Assembly (NCBI RefSeq): GCF_022809095.1
Contig: NZ_JALAZE010000001.1
Span: 744,001 to 808,000, forward strand
Direction: 5' to 3'
Length of the DNA stretch: 64,000 nucleotides
From: Bacillus kexueae
Lineage (GTDB): Bacteria; Bacillota; Bacilli; Bacillales; Aeribacillaceae
The notes beneath the pieces are model-generated. The model saw nothing but the letters and a program-made list of their open reading frames with translations, did not search any database and was not told the DNA's origin. The number at the start of each line of letters is the position of its first letter. Position 1 is the stretch's first letter. Made by a program: the position numbers and the translations under genes. Shown piece after piece: positions 9,865 to 17,139 of the stretch.

Positions 9865-10872
9865 TTATTGACTTACAAGCTCACCTTCTGTTCTCCACTC
9901 ATCTAAAATCTCCACACTCATCTCTTCTGCTGCCTTTTCATTGATTAATAGTTTTAAGTTTTGCGGATACTGTACCGGTAATTCAGACGGAGCTTTTTCT
10001 CCTTTTAAAATTTGCGCGGCCATCACACCTGCTTCATAGCCAATGTCGTAGTATTCAAAGCCGTATGCAGCAAATCCACCACGGCGAACCGAATCAAGCT
10101 CACCAACAAATAGCGGAATGTCTTGCTCTGATGCGACAGAAATCACGGATTCTAACGCAGAAACTACCGTATTATCAGTAATGATGTAAATGCTATCAAC
10201 TTTTCCAATTAAAGACTCCGCCGCTTGCTTTACCTCCGCTGAAGTTGAGACAGATGCTTCTACAACTTCTAAATCGGTCCCATCCATCGCCTTTTTCACT
10301 AACTCAATTTGCGCAACAGAGTTTTGCTCACCAGAGTTATAAATCATCCCGACTTTCTTTCCATCCACATATTGGTCGATAAACTGAACAGTATTTGGAA
10401 TCGCATCTGGATGCGTATCGGTTGTCCCTGTAACATTTCCACCTGGATTATTCATATCCGCAACTAATTCAGCTCCAACCGGATCTGTAACAGATGTAAA
10501 GACAATTGGAATTTCTTTCGTCGCATTCGCCGCTGCAAGCGCACTCGGCGTAGAATTCGCAAAAATTAAATCAACTTGATCCCCAACAAAATTAGTGGCA
10601 ATCGTTTGGTTATTGGACTGATCACCTTGTGCAATTTGTACATCAAACTCAACTTGTAACCCCTCATCTTCTAGTGCCTTTTGAAACCCTTCATACGCAG
10701 CATCTAAAGATGGATGCTCAACAATTTGAGTCACACCTACTTTATAAGTTTTCTCTCCACTCGCTTCTTCATCATTGGAACTTGTTGTCCCCGATTCGCT
10801 TGTCCCACAACCCGCAAGTAAAAGCCCTGCACCGAAAAGCATGCTTCCGATGAACCCCATTCGCCTTTTCAT
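9865..10872 (-). CDS. ABC transporter substrate-binding lipoprotein (PF04392/TrpX type)
   Basis: A 335-residue lipoprotein with signal peptide and lipobox LLAGC (Cys at about 22), then a two-lobed ABC_sub_bind domain. The family includes the streptococcal TrpX tryptophan/tyrosine binding protein, but members vary in ligand and the substrate here is unknown. First gene of the importer operon, behind a strong AAAGGGGGG ribosome site and a sigma-A-type promoter. No T-box leader was seen in the 240 bases upstream, unlike streptococcal trpXYZ. Confidence 0.92.
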   Translation of the reverse strand: MKRRMGFIGSMLFGAGLLLAGCGTSESGTTSSNDEEASGEKTYKVGVTQIVEHPSLDAAYEGFQKALEDEGLQVEFDVQIAQGDQSNNQTIATNFVGDQVDLIFANSTPSALAAANATKEIPIVFTSVTDPVGAELVADMNNPGGNVTGTTDTHPDAIPNTVQFIDQYVDGKKVGMIYNSGEQNSVAQIELVKKAMDGTDLEVVEASVSTSAEVKQAAESLIGKVDSIYIITDNTVVSALESVISVASEQDIPLFVGELDSVRRGGFAAYGFEYYDIGYEAGVMAAQILKGEKAPSELPVQYPQNLKLLINEKAAEEMSVEILDEWRTEGELVSQ

Positions 10873-10910
10873 TATTGGCCCCCCTTTTTATGTACTACCT
10901 ATGGAAATAA

Positions 10911-10938
10911 ATTATACCTAGAAATTATCCAATTTCAA
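10911..10938 (-). promoter_or_regulatory. Sigma-A promoter of the ABC importer operon
   Basis: On the minus strand TTGAAA (10938-10933) and TATAAT (10916-10911) are separated by 16 bases. The start point would lie about 30 bases before the lipoprotein ATG. Confidence 0.65.
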
Positions 10939-11177
10939 GTATTTTCTGAAGATTTTCACAACCTTTATTGATTTTATCCAAAAAAGCGTTTATCCACTAC
11001 TATTTTAAAATATTAAAGTATTTTTGAGATTTGGCCACTTTAAGCAAGGCGCACCTGCTGTTTAGGGACGATTAGGGAGAGAAGTCACATTCATTGTAAT
11101 TGCGATGAACGCTGTTGAAACAAAAGCCTCTTGGACTTCTAACGCTCTCTTATGTTTATGAGCGGGTAGCCTTTGAC

Positions 11178-11820
11178 TATGCGCGGATTTGGCTTCCCTA
11201 TGCGCGCGGTATTCTCTCTTATGCGCGGCGTCCTCTCCCTATGCGCGCAATCTACTCCCCTATGCGCGACTTCCTACCCCCTATGCGCGACTTCCTACCC
11301 CCTATGCGCGACTTCCTCCCCCCTATGCGCGACTTCCACTCCTCTATGCGCGCAGTCTACTCCTCCTATGCGCGCAGTCTACTCCTCCTATGCGTGCAGT
11401 CCTACTCCCTATGCGCACACTCCTACTCCCTATGCGCGCACTCCTACTCCCTATGCGCGACTTCCGCTCCTCTATGCGCGCATTCCTATTCCCTATGCGC
11501 GCACTCCTATTCCCTATGCGCGGCGTCCTCTACTCTATGCGCGACTTCCGCTCCTCTATGAGCGGCGTCCTCTACTCTATGCGCGACTTCGCCCCCTCTA
11601 TGCGCGCATTCCTATTCCCTATGCGCGGCGTCCTCTACTCTATGCGCGACTTCCGCTCCTCTATGCGCGCACTCCTACTCCCTATGCGCGCACTCCTACT
11701 CCCTATGCGCGGCGTCCTCTACTCTATGCGCGACTTCCGCTCCTCTATGAGCGGCGTCCTCTACTCTATGCGCGGAGTCAGCTCTTCTATGCGCGCGCGT
11801 CCTCTACCTTTGCGCATCCT
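11178..11820. repeat. 31-unit phased tandem array, 21-bp period, core CTATGCGCG
   Basis: The core TATGCGCG recurs 31 times between 11178 and 11809. Of the 30 intervals, 27 are exactly 21 bases, one is 20 and two are 22. The 12 bases between cores are pyrimidine-rich on the plus strand and only partly conserved (CACTCCTACTCC, ACTTCCGCTCCT, GCGTCCTCTACT types). A nine-unit block is duplicated with a 189-base offset (from about 11452 to 11641). The array fills the gap between the ABC operon and the lcfB terminator. All three forward frames are open across it only because the period is a multiple of three; I do not regard it as coding. Confidence 0.97.
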
Positions 11821-11843
11821 TAGATTCCCAATTAAATTAAAAA

Positions 11844-11872
11844 GAGCATAACACCTTGTAGATGTTATGCTC
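11844..11872 (-). terminator. Terminator of lcfB
   Basis: A 10-bp perfect stem (GAGCATAACA / TGTTATGCTC), followed on the minus strand by TTTTTAATTT. The phased 21-bp array begins about 25 bases beyond it. Confidence 0.92.
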
Positions 11873-11882
11873 AACTAGGTTT

Positions 11883-13430
11883 TTATTGTTTAATGAGTTG
11901 TTCTTTTAATGCACGTCGTAGAATTTTTCCTGTTGTGTTTTTCGGTAGTTCGTCTAGGAATTCGACGGAGCTTGGAATTTTATATTTGGCAAGGTGTTCA
12001 CGGCAATAGGCAATGATGTCTTCTTCTTTTATGTCTTTTGAGTTTGTTACGATGTAGCTTTTTACCGTTTCACCGAACTCCGGATCTGGAACTCCTACAA
12101 CGGCTGCTTCTACTATGTTCGGGTGATTGTAGAGGACTTCTTCGACTTCCCTTGGGTAGACGTTGTAGCCGCCAACGAGTATTAAATCTTTTTTCCGATC
12201 GACGATGTAGAAGTAGCCTTCTTCATCCTGTTTTGCTAAATCTCCTGTATAAAGCCAACCATTTCGGATGGTGTGGGCGGTTTCTTCTTCCATTTTATAA
12301 TATCCTTTCATGACGTTTGGTCCTTTAACGATGAGTTCACCCACTTCACCAGGAGCTACTTCCTCACCGAGTTCGTTGACGACTTTGTTTTCGACGTGCC
12401 AGATGCTCGTCCCAATCGAGCCAGGCTTGCGTGCGCGATCGAGCGGATTGAAGCATGTTACGGGTGAAGCTTCGGATAGCCCGTATCCTTCTGAGATGAC
12501 AACATTAAATTTGTTCTCAAATCCATGTAAGAGTGCAACTGGCATGGACGCACCACCTGAAATACAAAGGCGCAATGTATGTAAATCTTGTGGATCTCCA
12601 TCTTCATATTGAAGCAAGAAATTATACATGGTCGGAACACCAGCAAATACAGTTGCGTTATATTTTTTAGTGAGTCGGAAAATTTCCGCTGGACTGAACT
12701 TCGGAACAACAATGACGGTTGCCCCAGTCATTAGAGGTGCATTCAGCGCGACGGTTAAACAGAATACATGAAACATTGGAAGTGTTGCGATGATTCGGTC
12801 TGATTCGCTCATTTGTAAGTAGCTGCCTACATCCATCGCATTGCTAAAGATGTTCCGATGAGTGAGCATCGCACCTTTTGGTTTACCTGTTGTCCCCGAT
12901 GTATATAAAATCACTGCTGTCTCGTCTTCTTGTAAAGTAGGACCATCATATGAAGAAGATCCTCTTTCTATTAATCTTGTAAACGGTTCCAATTTACCGA
13001 TGAGTGAAGGAAATTGATCATAGTCAAATTCATCATTGGATGTAGGACATGAAATGATATGCTCAATCTTCGGTAGTCTTTCACTCATTTTAGCAAATAA
13101 AGGAACAAGTTTATCAAGTGCAACTACAAGTTTGACATCTCCATTATTTAAAATATAGCCGATTTCACTAGGTGTATAAATGGGATTGACTGGTATGACT
13201 GTAGCTCCTGTTTTTAAGGCGCCGTAAAGAGAGATGATGTAATGTGGTGAGTTTCCTAGAAGAAGTGCAACGTGATCCCCTTTTTGGATTCCTAATTTCG
13301 TTAGCGAGTCTGCGAAGCGATTAATGGATTGTTCAAGTTCTCCATATGTAAATGATTGATCCCCGAAAATATAGGCAATCCTTCTCGGGTCTTCTTGTGT
13401 CATTTTCGACAACTGTTCTACAATATTCAA
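11883..13430 (-). CDS. lcfB: Long-chain fatty acid-CoA ligase
   Basis: Activates fatty acids to acyl-CoA at the membrane for beta-oxidation. About 515 residues of the ANL superfamily, with the AMP-binding motif [11 protein letters not shown] near residue 180, GYGLSE near 320, YTGDL near 400 and the C-terminal catalytic lysine in [10 protein letters not shown]. The frame opens at an ATG at 13466, but that codon lies inside the operator. A strong AAGGGGTGGGAG ribosome site precedes the TTG at 13430, which is the likely start. A FadR-type operator and promoter lie upstream, in line with lcfB being in the B. subtilis FadR regulon. Confidence 0.95.
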   Translation of the reverse strand: MNIVEQLSKMTQEDPRRIAYIFGDQSFTYGELEQSINRFADSLTKLGIQKGDHVALLLGNSPHYIISLYGALKTGATVIPVNPIYTPSEIGYILNNGDVKLVVALDKLVPLFAKMSERLPKIEHIISCPTSNDEFDYDQFPSLIGKLEPFTRLIERGSSSYDGPTLQEDETAVILYTSGTTGKPKGAMLTHRNIFSNAMDVGSYLQMSESDRIIATLPMFHVFCLTVALNAPLMTGATVIVVPKFSPAEIFRLTKKYNATVFAGVPTMYNFLLQYEDGDPQDLHTLRLCISGGASMPVALLHGFENKFNVVISEGYGLSEASPVTCFNPLDRARKPGSIGTSIWHVENKVVNELGEEVAPGEVGELIVKGPNVMKGYYKMEEETAHTIRNGWLYTGDLAKQDEEGYFYIVDRKKDLILVGGYNVYPREVEEVLYNHPNIVEAAVVGVPDPEFGETVKSYIVTNSKDIKEEDIIAYCREHLAKYKIPSSVEFLDELPKNTTGKILRRALKEQLIKQ

Positions 13431-13451
13431 ATTCTCCCACCCCTTAAAAAA

Positions 13452-13469
13452 TGAATGAATGACCATTCA
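13452..13469. promoter_or_regulatory. FadR-type operator of lcfB
   Basis: The 18-mer matches the known B. subtilis FadR consensus TGAATGAMTARTCATTCA at about 15 positions and contains perfect TGAATG / CATTCA arms. It lies just downstream of the predicted transcription start, so bound repressor would block elongation or initiation until long-chain acyl-CoA releases it. Confidence 0.75.
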
Positions 13470-13494
13470 CTATATTTTAAAATATTCTAAATAT

Positions 13495-13523
13495 ATTATA
13501 TTGAAAGAAAATAATGAATACAA
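13495..13523 (-). promoter_or_regulatory. Sigma-A promoter of lcfB
   Basis: TTGTAT at 13523-13518 and TATAAT at 13500-13495 on the minus strand, with a 17-base spacer. Transcription would begin about 13488, upstream of the FadR-type operator. Confidence 0.75.
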
Positions 13524-13539
13524 GGGTTATCTCGATTAA

Positions 13540-13570
13540 AAAAGGAAATGAGGGAACCCCCTCATTCCCT
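13540..13570 (-). terminator. Terminator of the MerR-type regulator gene
   Basis: A long stem (AGGGAATGAGGG / CCCTCATTTCCT) followed by TTTTTT on the minus strand. Confidence 0.9.
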
Positions 13571-13577
13571 ACCGTAC

Positions 13578-14336
13578 TTATTGTTGCAAATCGCAGTAAT
13601 GATGCATCGCTTTTTGTAAAAATGCAGCTAAACCTTCCTTGTAGCGGTCAATGTTTTTCGTAAACCGCACATCGGTTACGTATAAATCAGCCAGTCCTCT
13701 AAAAATATCGACCGTACAGTCATAAAAATACGTGGAAAATAGCATTCTTAGCTCGTGTACAGCTTTTTGCACTTCCGCATCCGCATGGCCATTGTCCATT
13801 CGAGAAATGATTCGCTTATAAATGTCTTCCCATTGAGACATGATGTTTGCCCAGTCTTGTTCATTGTATCCGTTCGTTTTCCGCTCAACTTTTTCGACCA
13901 TTTCTTTTCCGTATTTTTGCTTAGTTTCATCGGCGTATTTCTTTTGATGTGCTTTAATTTCTTCCATGTTAAACCCCGTAAACAACTCTTTTCCTTCCAT
14001 TTTCCTTTCTCCTTCCAATGATTGAATGGTTCGTTCAACGGTTTCAATCATGATCTCCAACCGTTTTTTCTTCTTCACGAGCCATTCTCGTTGTTGATTT
14101 AAAGCCTGTTTTCGATCAAAGTCCGGACGATCGATAATATCTTTAATTTGTTGAAGTGTAAATCCTAATTCTTTGAAAAATAAGATTTGCTGCAGCCGTT
14201 CGAGGTTTTCATCGGTATAAAGACGGTAACCAGCTTCTGTAATCATCGTTGGCTTTAATAAATCAATATGGTCATAATGATGAAGTGTGCGCACACTTAC
14301 TCCGGCCATTTCTGCAACTTCTTTAATTTTATACAT
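13578..14336 (-). CDS. MerR-family regulator with TipAS ligand domain (Mta/TipA-like)
   Basis: About 252 residues. N-terminal MerR winged helix (residues 1-70, YKIKEVAEMAGVSVRTLHHYD), a long coiled-coil linker (about 75-115) and a C-terminal TipAS-type helical domain (about 130-250). Mta and TipA proteins bind hydrophobic antibiotics and activate efflux genes and their own promoter. The ATG at 14336 follows GGGAGGTGG and is chosen over a GTG three codons upstream. Its promoter has the 19-base spacer typical of MerR control, so autoregulation is likely. No efflux gene is adjacent. Confidence 0.9.
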   Translation of the reverse strand: MYKIKEVAEMAGVSVRTLHHYDHIDLLKPTMITEAGYRLYTDENLERLQQILFFKELGFTLQQIKDIIDRPDFDRKQALNQQREWLVKKKKRLEIMIETVERTIQSLEGERKMEGKELFTGFNMEEIKAHQKKYADETKQKYGKEMVEKVERKTNGYNEQDWANIMSQWEDIYKRIISRMDNGHADAEVQKAVHELRMLFSTYFYDCTVDIFRGLADLYVTDVRFTKNIDRYKEGLAAFLQKAMHHYCDLQQ

Positions 14337-14355
14337 GATGACCACCTCCCTCTTT

Positions 14356-14386
14356 ATGTTAGAGTATGACGTTACGTAAGGGTCAA
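14356..14386 (-). promoter_or_regulatory. MerR-type 19-bp-spacer promoter with dyad
   Basis: TTGACC at 14386-14381 and TAACAT at 14361-14356 on the minus strand, separated by 19 bases that include the dyad CTTACGTAACG. A long spacer with a central dyad is the signature of MerR-family promoters. Confidence 0.7.
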
Positions 14387-14420
14387 CACTCTTTTTTTAA
14401 TCCCATTCTTTTTCTACTAA

Positions 14421-14586
14421 GAAAAGCGCAAAGCGCAAGTCCTTAGGCGAAGGGCGCTTTAGGACCTGTGAGGAGGCTTCCGTCGCCACAGCAGGGCCGA
14501 ACTGATGGCGCTTGGAGCTAGACACCAAAAAAACTGTGTAGAGAATACTTTAACACTTTGTTGAACTTAAACTTTCTGTAACAAGT
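14421..14586 (+). repeat. Terminator-abutting dispersed element, copy 3 (module B)
   Basis: Left end TAAGAAAAGCGCAAAGCGC, the middle with GTCCTTA/TTTAGGAC and GGCTTCCGTCGCC segments, then GGCGCTTGGAGCTAGACACC and the tail ending TTTCTGTAACAAG. It stops at the lplJ-side terminator hairpin. Confidence 0.9.
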
Positions 14587-14587
14587 A

Positions 14588-14621
14588 AAAAAGGTGTTGG
14601 CGATTATAACCAACACCTTTC
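14588..14621 (-). terminator. Terminator hairpin downstream of yhfI-lplJ
   Basis: A 10-bp stem (AAGGTGTTGG / CCAACACCTT) followed by TTTTTT on the minus strand and then the end of element copy 3. It lies 120 bases beyond lplJ, with a type-2 repeat between. Confidence 0.85.
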
Positions 14622-14641
14622 ACACATAATTTACTTTCAGC

Positions 14642-14714
14642 GGGGAGGCAATTGAATCTCCTTGGCAATCGTCTAAGGGGTCTCGACCTTTCCTCAACAT
14701 CCCGCAAGTGCGAA
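14642..14714 (-). repeat. Bacillaceae-type GC-rich repeat (family 2), degraded
   Basis: On the minus strand it reads TGCGGGA, then GGTCGAGACCCC, a GGAG block and CCCGCTGAAAG. This is the order seen in common intergenic repeats of Bacillaceae. Related copies lie at 37790 and 42955. Confidence 0.6.
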
Positions 14715-14740
14715 TAACTACAATTTTTTCGAATAACACC

Positions 14741-15730
14741 TTATAAAATAAACGCAATAAACTCGCTTCGTTCAATATTTCCGAAGTAATGCTTTAAATC
14801 AATATTTTTTAGAGCTTCATCAATAGATACACGGTCGTATCGAACATCCTTTAATTGTTCCTCAATATCTGCTACATCTCCTACTCCAAAAAAGTCACCA
14901 TAAATTTTACACTGTCGAATGATGCCTTTTTTCACTTCTAGACGAATATCAACTTGCCCAACCGGGAAACGATGCGAATGTTGAACGTTAAAGGAAGGAG
15001 ATTTTCCGTAATTCCAATCCCAATTTTGGTAACGTTCTTTTGAGATTTCGTGAATTTTCTTCCAATCGTCTTCAGTTAACGTGTAGCGAGGGATTTCGTC
15101 TTTTCCATCAAAAATGTACGATAAAAGCATTTCTTTGAATTGCTCCATCGATAGCGGCTCATTTAAAAACTCACGAATATTAGCGACACGACTACGAATC
15201 GATTTAATGCCCTTGGACTCAATCTTTTCTTTCTTCACATTTAAGGCTGAAACGACATGCTCAATTTCAGAGTCGAATAATAACGTTCCGTGGGAAAACA
15301 TTCTCCCTTTCGTCGAGAACTGGGCGTTTCCAGAGATTTTACGACCGTTGGCGAGAATGTCATTTCGACCGCTTAATTCAGCAGGTACACCTAACTTTTG
15401 TAACGCTTTTACGACTGGATCGGTGAACTTCTTAAAATTGTGAAAGCTGTCCCCATCGTCTTTTGTGAGAAAGCTAAAATTTAAGTTTCCTAAATCGTGG
15501 TACACAGCACCGCCACCAGATAGACGACGGATGACATGGATGCCGTTTTCCTCGACGTAATCTGCATTAATCTCTTCAACCGTGTTTTGATTTTTGCCAA
15601 TGATAATAGACGGCTCATTAATATAAAACAGCAAATATGTATTGCTTGGATCTAGATGCTTCAAAGCATATTCTTCAATGGCTAGATTGATTCGTGGATC
15701 TGTGATGTTTTCGTTGTCGATAAAAATCAA
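14741..15730 (-). CDS. lplJ: Lipoate-protein ligase
   Basis: Attaches free lipoate (through lipoyl-AMP) to E2 and GcvH lipoyl domains. The 329-residue length is typical of LplJ/LplA. It has the RRLSGGGAVYHDLGNLNFSF signature near residues 68-87 and the lysine of the NGRKISGNAQ segment near residue 130. Translation starts at a TTG behind AGGAGGAG. It follows yhfI by 12 bases in one operon, as in B. subtilis. Confidence 0.97.
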   Translation of the reverse strand: MIFIDNENITDPRINLAIEEYALKHLDPSNTYLLFYINEPSIIIGKNQNTVEEINADYVEENGIHVIRRLSGGGAVYHDLGNLNFSFLTKDDGDSFHNFKKFTDPVVKALQKLGVPAELSGRNDILANGRKISGNAQFSTKGRMFSHGTLLFDSEIEHVVSALNVKKEKIESKGIKSIRSRVANIREFLNEPLSMEQFKEMLLSYIFDGKDEIPRYTLTEDDWKKIHEISKERYQNWDWNYGKSPSFNVQHSHRFPVGQVDIRLEVKKGIIRQCKIYGDFFGVGDVADIEEQLKDVRYDRVSIDEALKNIDLKHYFGNIERSEFIAFIL

Positions 15731-15742
15731 GTTGTTCTCCTC

Positions 15743-16474
15743 CTAAAATTGTATCGTAAGTCCTGATTTTGCTAATTGAATCGGCCCTTTGTAAATCGAT
15801 TGTGCTTCGCTAATTAACTCACGATGGTCTCCAAAATGAGGTAAATGCGTCAAGATTAGTTGCTTTACATCCGCATTCTTGGCAATTGTCGCTGCGTCGT
15901 GACTATTCATATGCCCCGCTTGTTTTCCATCTTGATGGGCATACAGATTACATTCCGTAAGAAGAAGGTCTGCATCTTTTGAGAACGGAATAAACTCTTC
16001 TTTATAGGAAGAGTCAGCCGTGTATACAATCGAATTCGTTCCATCAGTTATCCTCATCGCATAACATTCTACTGGATGGTCCGTTTGTAAAAAAGTGATG
16101 GTAAACGGTCCAATACGCATCGGTTTATTCGGGTCATACGCCATTCCTTCTGTAACTCCTTTGTATGTAAGAGAATGAAACTTCGTATCGTTTTGATGTG
16201 CATAGATCGGCAACGCTTCCTTCGTTTTCCCTAACATACCTCCGATGAGCCGTGCATATTGTAGGGGACCTACATCCGCAACGTGGTCGTGATGATAGTG
16301 GGACAAAATCACCGCGTCAAGCGCCGATGGTTCCACATATTGTTGTAGCTGTGATAGTACAGCACTACCACAATCGACTAGAAGGCGAAATCCTTCCTTC
16401 TCAAATAAATAACCTGACGTGGCTTCACCTTTCCCGGGGAATCCTCCCCAATATCCGATTACTGTAAGCTTCAT
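15743..16474 (-). CDS. yhfI: Metallo-beta-lactamase-fold hydrolase (YhfI, RNase Z-like)
   Basis: About 243 residues with the MBL zinc signature SHYHHDHVADVG near residues 58-69, and further His and Asp ligands at DHPVECY, TADSSY and LTHLPHFG. The frame is open well upstream, but the ATG at 16474, behind AAGGAGG, begins the conserved MKLTVIGYWGGFPGKGEATSGYL. The substrate is unknown; the architecture is near RNase Z and cyclic-nucleotide phosphodiesterases. First gene of yhfI-lplJ, divergent from yhfH. Confidence 0.93.
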   Translation of the reverse strand: MKLTVIGYWGGFPGKGEATSGYLFEKEGFRLLVDCGSAVLSQLQQYVEPSALDAVILSHYHHDHVADVGPLQYARLIGGMLGKTKEALPIYAHQNDTKFHSLTYKGVTEGMAYDPNKPMRIGPFTITFLQTDHPVECYAMRITDGTNSIVYTADSSYKEEFIPFSKDADLLLTECNLYAHQDGKQAGHMNSHDAATIAKNADVKQLILTHLPHFGDHRELISEAQSIYKGPIQLAKSGLTIQF

Positions 16475-16563
16475 GCACGCATACCTCCTTATGAATCCTC
16501 CCCTTTCAATATACCCATTTTCGAAAAAAATTTCACGAAAACAAACTTTGTTACAATACAACA

Positions 16564-16593
16564 TTGACATTTTTAATACTGTTATAATACAAT
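16564..16593 (+). promoter_or_regulatory. Sigma-A promoter of yhfH
   Basis: TTGACA at 16564-16569 and TACAAT at 16588-16593 with an 18-base spacer, in the divergent gap between yhfI and yhfH. Confidence 0.65.
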
Positions 16594-16623
16594 ATGAGTA
16601 ACAACGACACGGGGGGATATAAA

Positions 16624-16752
16624 ATGTTAGAAAAAGTGATGGAATTCTTTCGTAACTTACCACCAAAAAAATGCGCAGACTGTGGAAATGAGATGGAAGA
16701 GCAGCATGAGTGTTATGGAAACGTCTGCAACAACTGTTTGAATATAAAATAA
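16624..16752 (+). CDS. yhfH: YhfH-family small zinc-ribbon protein
   Basis: A 42-residue protein starting at an ATG behind GGGGGG. It holds two metal-binding knuckles (CADC at residues 17-20, CNNC at 35-38) and a further Cys at 30, fitting a small zinc ribbon. B. subtilis yhfH lies beside yhfI in the same arrangement. The function is unknown. The TAA stop codon forms the first three bases of the TAAGAAAAGCG left end of element copy 4, so the repeat begins at the end of the reading frame. Confidence 0.88.
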   Translation: MLEKVMEFFRNLPPKKCADCGNEMEEQHECYGNVCNNCLNIK

Positions 16753-16912
16753 GAAAAGCGCAAGTCCTTAGGCGAAGGGCGCTTTAGGACCTGCGAGGTG
16801 GCTTCCGTCGCCACAGCAGGGCCGAACCGACCCGAGCTGATGGCGCTTGGAGCTAGACACCAAAAAAACTGAAAAGAGAACAATTTATTGAACTTAAATT
16901 TTCTGTAACGAT
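16751..16912 (+). repeat. Terminator-abutting dispersed element, copy 4 (module B)
   Basis: Begins at the yhfH stop (TAAGAAAAGCGCAAG), contains the GTCCTTAGGCGAAGGGCGC and GGCTTCCGTCGCC blocks and GGCGCTTGGAGCTAGACACC, and ends TTTTCTGTAACG beside the hairpin at 16921. Confidence 0.9.
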
Positions 16913-16918
16913 AAACGA

Positions 16919-16946
16919 AAACCCCTGGCTAGTAGCCAGGGGTTGA
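16919..16946. terminator. Bidirectional terminator (yhfH / glycan operon)
   Basis: A perfect 9-bp stem (CCCCTGGCT / AGCCAGGGG). T-rich tracts lie on both sides, so it can end yhfH transcripts and those of the minus-strand operon whose last gene ends at 17140. Confidence 0.88.
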
Positions 16947-17082
16947 TTTTTTCAATCTATTTGAAACAAGACAATCTCAAGAGATGTCTTTTGTAAATGG
17001 TGTTTTACGTACTTTCACACCTTTCCATTCGGCCCCTAGCGTCTTTCGAACGACGCTACGGCAGTCGCCTCCACGTTAGTAG

Positions 17083-17116
17083 GGGCTTCATCCCGCTGAA
17101 GCCCCTGCTTTTCTTC
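17083..17116 (+). terminator. GC-rich hairpin with plus-strand T-run
   Basis: A 13-bp interrupted stem (AGTAGGGGCTTCA / TGAAGCCCCTGCT) followed by TTTTC on the plus strand only. No plus-strand gene ends here. The surrounding 17010-17120 DNA is GC-rich and may be a decayed family-2 repeat. Confidence 0.5.
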
Positions 17117-17139
17117 ACCTTTTTCTTACCATACAGCTT

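Noticed and set aside
10873-11100. T-box leader before the TrpX-like gene
   Set aside because: No TGGGTGGTACCGCG-type antiterminator sequence or leader terminator was found on the minus strand.
11178-11820. CRISPR array
   Set aside because: The unit is only 21 bases with a 9-base core and semi-conserved 12-base intervals; there are no unique 30-base spacers and no cas genes.
11115-11851. Three long forward reading frames across the 11.2-11.8 kb array (products rich in PYARTPT-type heptads)
   Set aside because: A 21-base period is seven codons, so any frame that lacks a stop in one unit stays open throughout. All three forward frames are open at once, no ribosome site precedes any, and the spacers vary without codon bias.
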